Translations under genes and position numbers: made by a program | Shown: positions 1 to 8,073 of the stretch, piece by piece | Layout of the letters: each line of letters opens with the position of its first letter | How positions within the stretch are numbered: position 1 is the first letter of the stretch | Assembly: GCA_026770615.1 (NCBI GenBank) | Contig: MU631441.1 | Span: forward strand, 275,847 to 290,999 | Source: Pavlovales sp. CCMP2436 | Taxonomy: Eukaryota > Haptophyta > Pavlovophyceae > Pavlovales | DNA: 15,153 nt | Direction of reading: 5' to 3' | Notes under the pieces: generated by a model | Told to the model about the DNA's origin: nothing | The model's input: only the letters and a program-made list of their open reading frames with translations | Database searches by the model: none

Positions 1-37
1 TCACCACCAACCTCACCTCGACCACCACCATCCCTGC

Positions 38-229
38 TGCCAGGACTAACGTCTGACGTCGACCAAGTCAATGAGTGAACAACACCGGTTGAACCATGCT
101 GAGCCGCTATAAAAATAAATAAATAAATAAATATATATATACATATATATATATATATAGCGGCTCAGCATGGTTCAACAGGTGTTGTTCACTCACTGAC
201 TTGGTCGACGTCAGACGTTAGTCCTGGCA
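38..229. repeat. Long near-perfect inverted repeat (foldback element)
   Basis: The left arm at 38-111 is the reverse complement of 156-229 over 74 bp, with two mismatches and no indels. The centre (112-155) is 44 bp of (AAAT)n and (TA)n microsatellite. Such a structure can form a cruciform, or a 74-bp RNA hairpin if transcribed. It fits a foldback transposon or MITE, or a palindromic duplication. I see no clear target-site duplication at the ends: the sequence before 38 is CCCTGC and after 229 is TATATAGAA. No coding sequence lies inside. The inverted repeat itself is certain; its class is not. Confidence 0.93.
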
Positions 230-296
230 TATATAGAAAGTGGCGTGGTGAGTCATCCGGCGAGTGTGGGAGTGGGACGTACCAAGCGTTACAGAT

Positions 297-602
297 CGGT
301 TTCCGTTCTGTATCCGTTCGTCCTTCTACAAATTTCGGGAGAGGTTCACAGAACTACTCGTATAAAGGACATTCGCACGGATTTGTCCGTTTGGTGTCCG
401 TTCGTATCCGTTCGGTATCCGTTCGTGTCCGTTAGGTTTCCGTTCGTATCCGTTCGTATCCGTTTGTATGCGTTGGGAGAACGGATACTAAGTTCCAGCC
501 TTTAATCTGTTCGTATCCGTTCGTATCCGTTCGTTGTCCATTCGATCCGTTCGCGAACGGATATCAAAGAAAAATCGAAGCTTAAACATCCGTTCGGTAT
601 GA
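297..602. repeat. Decamer array 1 (ATCCGTTCGT family)
   Basis: The decamer ATCCGTTCGT and one- or two-base variants (GTCCGTTCGT, GTCCGTTAGG, ATCCGTTTGT) occur many times here. They are often head to tail, as at 387-470 and 509-545, and almost all are in the same orientation. The array ends in an 18-nt perfect palindrome at 545-562, where the decamer meets its own reverse complement. The short open frame across 245-505 is simply the repeat read as protein (a recurring FVSVRYP pattern) and is not a gene. The nature of the array is unknown. Confidence 0.85.
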
Positions 603-1356
603 CCCGTTGCATTTCCAAGGCGGACGAGAGAATCTATGAAAATCCGACAAATCTATGAGAATTTCACTCGCCTGTCAACATGGCGGATAGGAGAGAAGAG
701 GCTAACGGTGCGCTGCACCCGCGCGCTCCTGCCGAGTGCAGCTAGCCAATCAGATCCTCGATTGGCTCAGCGGATCGTGAGATATAGCTGCAAAATCTCC
801 CGCGCAAGAAGCGCGCGCGCAGCACCAGCGCGCGCGGCCTCTGCGCGCGCGGCCGGTGGAGCAGCACGCGCAAGGACGAGAACGCAGCTCCGCCACCACG
901 CACGCACGTGGAGGAGGCTCGTGTGGCCAACACGCAGGCCTACCGCAAGCGCACATGCAAGCATGAGATGCTCACCGCATGCACTCTCGCTAACCACGCC
1001 GACCGCTCCCTTTTGCGCGGGATGATCAAGGAGCGCGTGATCAAGGCTCGTCGATGCACTGCTAGGCTCCAACCCGCGATGCGGCTGCGCTCATGGGGCT
1101 CGATAAGCAAACGCGCGCGCGCGTCGCGGTGGCAAGGTGGGCTTCGTCCCGCACCAGCAGACTACCGCAGAGCACGCGCTGCAGGCCAATGCCGCGGTCA
1201 ACTTCGGCTTTATACGCACCGGCGCGCTGGCGCGCAGCGCGCACGTTACCAATGGCGCTGCGGCCGCTACCAGTTGCTGTCGTCGCGCCCGCTCCGCGCA
1301 TTCGGCCGCAACCCGCTGACATGTATCGGAAAAACGGCAATTAGAAATGCAACGGG
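603..1356 (+). other. GC-rich segment between decamer arrays, weak coding-like signal
   Basis: This stretch separates the two decamer arrays and is rich in GCGC runs. At 744-767 two CCAAT boxes face each other as an 8-bp inverted pair (AGCCAATC, 8-nt spacer, GATTGGCT). A TATA-like GATATAGC follows near 781, so a promoter is conceivable. From about 854 to 1055 one + frame reads as plausible protein (RWSSTRKDENAAPPP, then AYRKRTCKHEMLTACTLANH and MIKERVIKAR). Another frame from about 1125 to 1320 also looks reasonable (GGKVGFVPHQQTTAEHALQ). No family is recognised and no single frame spans the segment. It could be a decayed gene, a spliced gene I cannot parse, or the inside of a repeat-bounded element. 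Confidence 0.25.
744..767. promoter_or_regulatory. Inverted pair of CCAAT boxes
   Basis: AGCCAATC (744-751) and GATTGGCT (760-767) form perfect 8-bp inverted arms around an 8-nt spacer. Each contains the CCAAT pentamer bound by NF-Y-type factors in eukaryotes. A TATA-like GATATAGC lies about 15 bp downstream. The arrangement is suggestive only, because no convincing gene follows. Confidence 0.3.
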
Positions 1357-1765
1357 TCGTATCCGTTCGTGTCCGTTCGGTATCCGTTCGTTGTTCGTTC
1401 GGTGTCCGTGCGATCATGATCGCACGGATTTCGTACGGATCCATGCGATTATCGCATGGAATTCGCACGGACCCGTGCGATGATCGCACGGATTCGGCAC
1501 CCATTCGTATCCGTTCGTATCCGTTCGTCTTTCTTAATATTTCTTTAAAACTTTCGATCACACGGATTTCGTATCCGTGCTAATATGATTGCACGGATTT
1601 CGCACAGATCCGTGCGATTATCGCACGGATTTCGCACGGATCCGTGCGATTATCGCACGGATTCAGTGTCCGTTTGTATCCGTGCGATCAAAATCGCACG
1701 GATTTCGAACGGAATCGCACGGATTTCATATCTGATACGTTCGTCGCACGGATACGAACGGATTT
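1357..1765. repeat. Decamer array 2 with nested palindromes
   Basis: This array uses the array-1 decamer ATCCGTTCGT plus a sister decamer ATCCGTGCGA, in both orientations. Opposed copies create perfect palindromes: 24 nt at 1405-1428 (half-site TCCGTGCGATCA) and two 23-nt palindromes at 1608-1630 and 1640-1662 (arm ATCCGTGCGAT around a single T), spaced 32 bp apart. CGCACGGATCCGTGCG at 1634-1649 links the last two. At the right edge (about 1745-1765) the decamers are inverted relative to those at the start of array 1. Translated frames across the array are repeat artefacts. Confidence 0.85.
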
Positions 1766-2039
1766 TCCTTAACAGTTTTGCGCGACTCTCTCAAATATGA
1801 TGTTTTGTAATGTATGGTGCCCCTTCTACTGGCGGGTGCGCAGTCTCTGCGTCCAGGAGGCCTCGGTTGTCAGCGTATGATCGTCACTCTGTTTAGCCTC
1901 AGCATCACCATGCGGTGATACTGGTGCGCCGGCAGAGCTCTTAGCAGCCGATTTCGTTCGAGCTTGCTTGAAGTTGGGTTCCTCTGTGGTGACTCAACGG
2001 GTAGCCACACAGCGACGCAGCCCTCAGTGTGCCGCATGA
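1766..2039. other. Unassigned spacer before the retroelement
   Basis: This spacer links the decamer array to the coding-like part of the retroelement. It contains a small stem-loop (ATCACC, loop ATGC, GGTGAT) near 1905-1920. I see no recognisable gene. The left boundary of the retroelement may lie here, because composition changes from AT-rich to balanced around 1815. Confidence 0.35.
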
Positions 2040-3657
2040 CAGTGAAAGTCATCGGGACGACTTGCGATGCCGAAGCATCTCCCGCAAATGCCAGTTGCGA
2101 GATGGGTAGCGGATCATCAGGTTGAGCGCTGTCAGATGCCAGCACCTCACCCGGTATCCGGAGGGTCCGGCTTCGGCGGCTTGAGCAATGACGCACATGA
2201 TGCGCTCGCCAAGGCTGGCTCCGGCTTCGGTGGCTTCGACGATGGCGCAGATGATGCGCTCGCCTCGGCGGCCGGCTTCGAAGTCGTCTTCTTGTCGGAA
2301 AGCACGTGCGCTCTACGTGCCGCATACGAGGTGGTGCGCCAGCGCAAGTGCCAGCTCCCCAAGACCCTCTCATCGCAGCCCACATCATTACGTCCTACTG
2401 CAAGATACATGCACTGCTCCACGCAGCTGGCGACCCGATCAGAGTTGACCGTACCCGTCGGGGGCGCACGCTCGCACGCGCAATCCTCGCCGCGCTGCCC
2501 ATCGAGCCGAAGGCTATCGCGCCTAGTGAGGTGCCTCCGGACCAGAGCCCCGAAGAAACACTTGTGGCCTCGGACAAGAATCTCAAGAAGGCACTCCATC
2601 AGAGCTGCGCCAAGGGGCTGCACATCGACAAGCGCTGGCGCAGAGCCGAGGGCTGCACCGTAATTCACGAGCTCGCGGCCACCTTGATTTAAACCATCTG
2701 CCAACGTGCACTGCAAACCATTGACAGCACGACCACAATTGGGTTCAATCAGACGTCCGTGCGCAGCCTCAGCATCTCCACCTAAACGACGTGGACCCTT
2801 TCCCGACTACCGCGCCATCGGTTGGAAAGGGCTCAGCGGCGGCAGCTGCTCGACCCCTGCTCAGGCCAGCCGGCCCTCGCTCTTCGAGCTCCACGCCACC
2901 AAATACGCCTCCAAAGTCCGAGCCAATTCAAACACTGATTCCGATCGCACTGGGATCGATGCATTTGCGCACAAACTCCCACCCGCCCGCCAAACCTCCC
3001 TCGCCAATGCCGCCAACGTCGAGGCCGAAGCTACCGCTGCAACATTGCTCCCAACAGCCGACGCGGACGCCCGGAGAGACCACCTAGCCGACTTCCTGCC
3101 GCCGCTGCAGCCACCACCACATCAGCCACCGCCACCGCCACCACCACCGCCACCACCACCCCCACCCCCTCCCAGCCACAGCGAACGACGCGTGCACGGA
3201 CACAGCAGCAGCGGCCGACTACCGGGCCCTCCGCCTCAGCAGTAGCTACCGCCAACACAACCGCCACCACAACCTCCGCCGCCGCCGCCATCACCACAAC
3301 CACCGCTGCCACCGCCGCCACCTCAGGCACCGCCACAGCCACCAACATCGCCGCCTGGTAGTGCTCGGGGCAGATGCCACAACCACGGCCGTGGTAGGGG
3401 TAGGACGGGTCGTGGGGGGGGGGAGGTGGAGGTGGGATCACGCCACCTGACGGGCGCGGACTGCCACCACCACCCCTACGTCGCCAACGGCAGGCGCCAC
3501 AGTCAAGCGAGGAAATCGAGCGCCCAAGCATGCCCTTACCCACAAGATCAACCACAGACCCGGCCGCACGCAACTTCTCTGCCCTTGACCATCTCACCAT
3601 TGCTAAGGCTGCTGGGAACGCTGGGAACACGTCTCGGCAACTCGACTCCATACCTTA
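2040..3657 (+). pseudogene. Degenerate 5' (ORF1-like) part of a non-LTR-type retroelement
   Basis: Several + frames follow one another as if a single reading frame had been broken. From 2067 a frame carries two 54-bp tandem units (2163-2270), each reading GSGFGG plus an acidic tail. From about 2345 another frame reads as well-formed helical protein (AAHIITSYCKIHALLHAAGD, later HQSCAKGLHIDKRWRRAEG). It reaches a TAA at 2690-2692 and stays protein-like beyond it. From 2706 a third frame leads into a proline run (about 3103-3170), a TAG at 3243-3245, more P/Q-rich sequence, and an RG-rich patch (CHNHGRGRGRTGRGG, about 3376-3420). A ten-G run at 3414-3423 then marks the switch into the RT frame. 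Proline-rich and RG-rich stretches are compatible with a nucleic-acid-binding ORF1. No specific domain is identified. Confidence 0.5.
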
Positions 3658-5630
3658 GGACTTCCATGAGTCATGGGCCGCTGCCAATGTCCGTGTCATC
3701 AGAGCTCTCCGCCACTCTGGTCCGGACAATGAGATTGAGGAAGTGCGAGCGCTAAAGATGCTGTTGGTCCTGCCCTCGATCTTACTCCGCAAACAGCCCG
3801 CTGCCCGCGGGGGGCAACAGGGACGCCTCGCGACTGCCAGGCTGCTTGCCTCTCGGTTCGATCGGTGGGAGCGAGAAGACTTCGGCAGCCTGGTGGCTGA
3901 GTGGTATAGCGACTGCGCGAAGGAGTCACAGCAGCGCCACACCCGGCGATCCCGCCCTGCCGACCCTGAGCGAGATATCAAGGTTGCCGTCGCCCTCCTC
4001 TCCAAATGCAAGTTCTCCATTGCTGCAAAGCTGCTCGAGAGCCATGGCCTCGCCGACATCTCGGACCCAGTTGTGCTGCAGCAGATGCTTACCAAGCATC
4101 CGCGCAGGAGGAAGGCCATGCCGCCAGTCATCCCAGGCCTCGACGCCACTGACCGGCTCTTGGTTGGCTCTCGGAGATGCAGGAGTCCTATCGCAGGCTC
4201 AAGACCGACAAGGCCCAGGGCGCGTCGCCATGGAAGTATGATTACCTCATACCGCTTGCCCCAACCGTACCCTTTGTTGGAGATGCCGCACGCCAAGTAC
4301 TCGAGTCACACGCCTGGCTGGCATCATCCTTCGCAAACGGTAACCTGCCTCCTTGGTTCTACTTTGTGTTCTGCGCTGCACGGTGCGTGCCACTCCGCAA
4401 GTGCGCGGCCCAGGTCGGCGTCGCGGAGGCTGCGCGGCCAATCGGCATCTCGTGTGCGCTGAGATGGGGGCTTACCAAAGGGGTCTTCCTCAACAAGGGC
4501 CTTCGCGGTAATCGAGGAATACCTCTTCCCGCAGCAGCTGGGAGTCCTCGTCTCGGCAGGCGGCACCAAGCTCATCTTTGGGGTGCGTGAGCTGCTTGAA
4601 AACCCACACTTTTGCATCGCAGGCTCCTACATCTACAAAGCCTTCAATGAGGGAAGCCGCGCAGAGATGGTAGCACGCACCCTCGTCAGCTCCCCCGGCC
4701 TAGCCCCGCTCGCACGCCTGTTCGACGCCACGCTCGCTCCCAAGTACCTGATCTTCGTCACTGGCAAGGGCGGCGGCCTGACGCCCATGGGCAGAGACGG
4801 CGAGACCGGTGTCGCTCAAGGGTCAGTAGAGGCTGGAGTCGCCTTTGCCATCTCCATCCACCCCGAGTTAGAGGTGCTCGACGCCGAGCTACGGCCATAA
4901 GGTGGGGGCGCTCGGGCTGGCCACGACGACATGCGCGCGTGGTCCGCCCTGGATCGTCTTCGCGGCGATGCAGCGCTTCCACGACGCGCTCTTCGTACGG
5001 CTCGGCCTTGTCGTGCAGCCGTCCAAGTGTGCATGCTGGATCGACGAGGCCCATATCGCCTCCCTCGACACACACCGTGGCTTGTTGACACGCAGTCACC
5101 TGCTCGACGGCGCCCTGACCCCGCACTACGGCGTCATGTGCTACGGCGTCCCAATCGGCTCGGAGGAGTATGTTAAGCTTGCCCTCGCTAGCAAGTGTGA
5201 CGAGATTGCCAGCATCTCAAACAAGCTAATCGCAACGCTCAGCTCGTCACACAAGCAACAGCTCTGGCTGCTAACGCTCTTCTCCACCGCACGCAAATTT
5301 GAGTACCTTGCCCGCCACTGGTATCCGGACCAGGCGTGCGACGCGTGCACACGCTTCGACGCGATCATCCACACGCAGGCGACACACGCACTGGGAGTCG
5401 CGCTCGTAGTTAAAAAAAAGGACGGGTTCGCGTCGCCCGCGGTACCTTCGAGTGAGGTCAGCGCGTGGGGCGCGGCCCAGTTCTTGGTGACAGTGACTAC
5501 GCCGCCTGCTGGCGCGGGCGCGGCCGCGACGGTCCGTGTGTTCGCGCCGATGAACACTGCTATTGTTGCCTTCGCCCTGGACACGAGCAGCATGCCGAGC
5601 GCGCAGCGGGCGCACGTGATCGCGGGCTGA
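3658..5630 (+). pseudogene. Degenerate non-LTR-type reverse transcriptase
   Basis: RT motifs appear in order but in changing frames. The N-terminal helical region runs 3658-4170 (ALKMLLVLPSILLRKQ; DPERDIKVAVALLSKC). The frame then shifts, and 4177-4490 holds DKAQGASPWKYDYL, LPPWFYFVF and the RPIGI box (RPIA-like). A second shift returns to the first frame for 4499-4897, with the motif-A region YIYKAFNEGSR and the motif-B region GVAQGS. A TAA at 4898-4900 precedes the catalytic-box remnant GHDD (4919-4930). A third shift leads to 4945-5630 with LGLVVQPSKC, GVPIGS and a C-terminal LW-x-LTLFSTARKFEYLARHW region. In motif A the usual catalytic Asp is Tyr (TAC, 4628-4630), and motif B has QGS instead of QGD. 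With stops, shifts and lost catalytic residues the copy is surely inactive. The motif order matches LINE-like RTs; the clade is not resolved. Confidence 0.8.
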
Positions 5631-5801
5631 ATCCGGGCTGCGCATTTAATAATGAGCTGGGACAAATTGAGCCAGTTATTATTAATACTACTGAAATTCG
5701 CGACACAAAGCGAAATTATACTTGCATAATTTCTTTTATAATAATACCCTAGGTAGCAATCAGGCAATTTGAAAGAGTGCCGAGTTTATGACATGTAAGT
5801 A
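5631..5801. other. AT-rich spacer between the retroelement and the minus-strand ORF
   Basis: The end of the RT frame and the end of the minus-strand frame converge on this AT-rich spacer. An imperfect inverted repeat sits at 5646-5685 (TTAATAATGAGCTGG against CCAGTTATTATTAA). It may be the 3' tail of the retroelement and the 3' UTR of the minus-strand gene. No poly(A) tract or clear target-site duplication is visible. Confidence 0.4.
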
Positions 5802-7113
5802 TTATAGTCGTACAGTTTTAAATGTTAACGCAAAAGTGTCAAGTGAGCCGGCGAGCACCGCATCTCGCTGCGTGTCTGCGTCCGCCGCGCGAATGGCTGC
5901 GATCGCGGCCCCGTAGGCGCGCACCTCGAGCACGAGCGAGAGCAGCTGCTCGGCGCGGTCGATAAGCACCTCGCGCGCCTGCTCGTCCGAGAGCGCCGCG
6001 CCGGGGGGGTTCTTGAGCTTTGCCCACACGTCGGCCGCGGCGAGCACGGCCACCAGCTCCTTGCGCGTGGCCGCCGCGAGCTGCGCGCTGGTCGGGGCGT
6101 GGCCGACAGCAAAGGCTGCGGCCAGGAAGCCCGCGGCAGGCGGGGTTGCGGACGCGCGGCGGCGGGCCGGTCCGCTGGCCAGTCCGCCAGCCGGTCCGCC
6201 GGCCCCACCCAGGAGCGCCGTCACGCAGGGGCCCTTCTTCCCCGGGGGCGCCACCCCGCGCGCCTCGCAGAGCTCGCACAGCTGCGTCAGCACCAGCAGC
6301 TTGAGCTGCTCGGCGTCGGGCAGCTCGCAGTCGCTCAGCCGCGCGCGCAGCGCCTGATTTGCCGGCGGCGAGCGAGAGGAGCGGGCCGAGCGCGCACACG
6401 CGCGCCGCCAGCGCAGACTGCATCATGCCCCGCGCGATCGGCAGCCGCAGTTCCTTTGCCGCTGCCGTGAGCGTGGCCATGGGCGTGACCTCGAGGTCGC
6501 TCTGCTCCGCGAACGGCGCTTCGGGCTCGCCCGTCCCGACGTGCGCGCGGATGTGCGCAAGCTCGGCCGGAGCGAGCGCGAGCGGCACGCGGGGAAACTC
6601 GAGGACGCGCGCCCTCAGCTCCGCCGCCGAGCCGCTCAGCGTCAGCTTGTAGCCCTTGGCGCCGGAGGTGTGGAAATCGGCGCCGCGCTTGGCCAGCGTG
6701 GCGAGTTGGACCTTGGTCGGCGCGCGGCGGAGCTCTTCGCAGGACGAGACGTCGCTGTCGTCGCCCGAGTCGAAGGTGACCGCGTGCGTCGCCGTCGCCG
6801 TCGTCGGCGCGCGCCGGGACGTGGCCGCGCGCGGGAGGGGCTGCGTTCGCAGGCGCTTCCCCGATGCCTGCGCCGAGCTCGCCTCGTCCGCCTCGCGGCG
6901 CATCGTGCGCGCCTCGCGCGCCTCGAGCGCCGCCACGCATGTCGCCTCGGCCGCCCGCGCGACGATGGAGCTCCACTCGTCGGCGTACGTGGACAGCTGC
7001 ACCTGCTTGCCGGCGAGACTGTACGCTAGGCTGTCGGGCGGCAGGTTCTCGCATTGGCTGCTGCGGCCATCCTCCTCCAAGGGCGGCGGCCCTTCCTCCG
7101 CGCGCCTCAGCAT
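5802..7113 (-). CDS. Hypothetical GC-rich protein with SAP-like segments, one frame shift
   Basis: Read on the minus strand, the frame is open from 7191 (stop TGA at 7194-7192). It has a GTG at 7140 and its first in-frame ATG at 7113. It stays protein-like until about 6370, after which the next frame takes over to the TAA/TAG-type stop at 5802, giving about 435-445 residues. Visible pieces are an N-terminal DEWSSIVARAAEATCVAAL helix, an acidic Ser-rich linker (DSGDDSDVSS), and helical segments resembling SAP motifs (VQLATLAKRGADF; LTAAAKELRLP with LAARV). After the shift comes LCELCEARGVAPPGKKG, also SAP-like, then a helical C-terminus. SAP motifs usually bind DNA, so a chromatin or mobile-element role is possible but inferred. 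The shift needs one extra base removed: it may be a real mutation, a sequencing error or an unrecognised intron. An ATG at 7168 lies in another frame. Confidence 0.5.
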
Positions 7114-7194
7114 GGCCTCGCGCGGCTGCTTGAGAGCCACGAACTGAGGCTCGCCCGGAGCGCGCCATCCCCCCTTATTGACCGCGACGCATCA

Positions 7195-7504
7195 CTGCGC
7201 ACGTTCTCCTCTACGGCCCTCGAGCATCGTGTCTGACAATGTGTCGAGCGGCCAGGCCGTGCGCGCGGGTCGCAGCCTGGAAGCGCGCGCGCGCCGTCAT
7301 GTCGTCCTGCGCCGGATGTAGCGGAGGTGGCGCGTGCGAGCAACCACCGCACTGCGCGAGCTCTAGTTGCCTGCGGTGGCAAATAGGGCTCGCGCAGGGC
7401 GGCACAACGGCGCGCAACCGTCGCCTGAGCTGCGAGACGTGCGTGCGCCGCCCCCGCTCCGTCCCGCTGCCCGCGCGTTGTGGTGCAATTCTCTAATGTG
7501 GTCT
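7195..7504. other. GC-rich intergenic stretch, no supported gene
   Basis: This lies upstream of the minus-strand ORF and could hold its promoter. An 85-residue + frame (7239-7496) is open but Cys/Arg-rich, with no recognisable family, and is typical of chance frames in GC-rich DNA. No TATA box, tRNA or repeat stands out. Confidence 0.4.
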
Positions 7505-7536
7505 GAAAATCTTTTATGTGGAAAATCTTTTATGTG
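7505..7536. repeat. Two perfect 16-bp tandem units
   Basis: GAAAATCTTTTATGTG occurs at 7505-7520 and again at 7521-7536 without a mismatch. A partial copy (ATGTGGTCTG) precedes it. The AT-rich unit stands out against the GC-rich surroundings. Confidence 0.85.
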
Positions 7537-7754
7537 GTAGAGGTATGAAGCCCGTCTCGCCCTCAGCCCCCGACCGTGCGAGCCTCCCGCCAGCGTCTTT
7601 ACCCTCGCTCACACCGACCTCGTGGGAAGCGGGGCGCAGACCCACGAAGGGCAGGCGGGCCCGCAGGCACATCCTTCCCTCGACGCGCATGTCGCAGCCA
7701 ACCGCCACCCAAGACCCCACCTCTCCCGCAGCCCCCACCCCTGCAGTCTCTCCC

Positions 7755-7835
7755 ACCGATACCAACTTTGGGAAAAGTGAGACCGATGCCAATTTTGGGA
7801 AATGTGAGATATCGGCGCCGAATTTGGGATCAGTT
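7755..7835. repeat. 27-bp minisatellite, three units
   Basis: Units at 7755-7781, 7782-7808 and 7809-7835 share an AACTTTGGGAAA-like core. The first two are close to each other and the third has diverged. On the + strand they read as a nonapeptide (TDTNFGKSE, TDANFGKCE, ISAPNLGSV); on the minus strand they read FPKLASV-like. Because the period is a multiple of three, frames stay open in both directions. That explains the overlapping open frames at 7514-7935 without requiring a gene. Confidence 0.75.
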
Positions 7836-7914
7836 CACAGGGTCGGGCGCAGCCCCTCACTCTCCTCGCCCTGCAGCCCCTCAACCCGTGCGGCGGATGG
7901 AACGGCCATTTAAA

Positions 7915-8017
7915 GGTGAGGTTTCAAAGGTTTAAGCCTTGCTAGAAGTAATAAGTAATAACCTTTCATGGTTTATTACGGGTAACGAAACGCATTAAAA
8001 CGTGTTGAAACCTCACC
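7915..8017. repeat. 13-bp inverted repeat element just upstream of the kinase gene
   Basis: GGTGAGGTTTCAA at 7915-7927 is the exact reverse complement of TTGAAACCTCACC at 8005-8017. Between them an AT-rich 77 bp contains a second nested inverted pair (GTAATAACC, CTTTCAT-type loop, GGTTTATTAC). The whole 103-bp unit ends 56 bp before the kinase ATG. It could be a small MITE or a 5'-UTR/promoter structure. Confidence 0.65.
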
Positions 8018-8073
8018 GAAAGCGTTAAAGTTCGCGTGAGCGCCGTTGCGGGTCCGCATCTTCCGTTCTCGAC

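Noticed and set aside
297..1765. CRISPR-like short repeat arrays
   Set aside because: Units are contiguous 10-mers without regular unique spacers, in both orientations, in a eukaryotic context.
3031..3651. 206-codon minus-strand frame rich in Val/Ala/Gly
   Set aside because: It is the complement of the proline and CCACCG repeat tract, so its composition is an artefact.
5141..5767. 208-codon minus-strand frame
   Set aside because: It is antisense to the C-terminal RT region, whose + frame carries recognisable motifs.
6013..7147. Overlapping + strand open frames opposite the minus-strand ORF
   Set aside because: They are Arg/Ala/Pro-rich shadows of GC-rich antisense coding sequence. The minus strand has more balanced composition and continuous helical segments.
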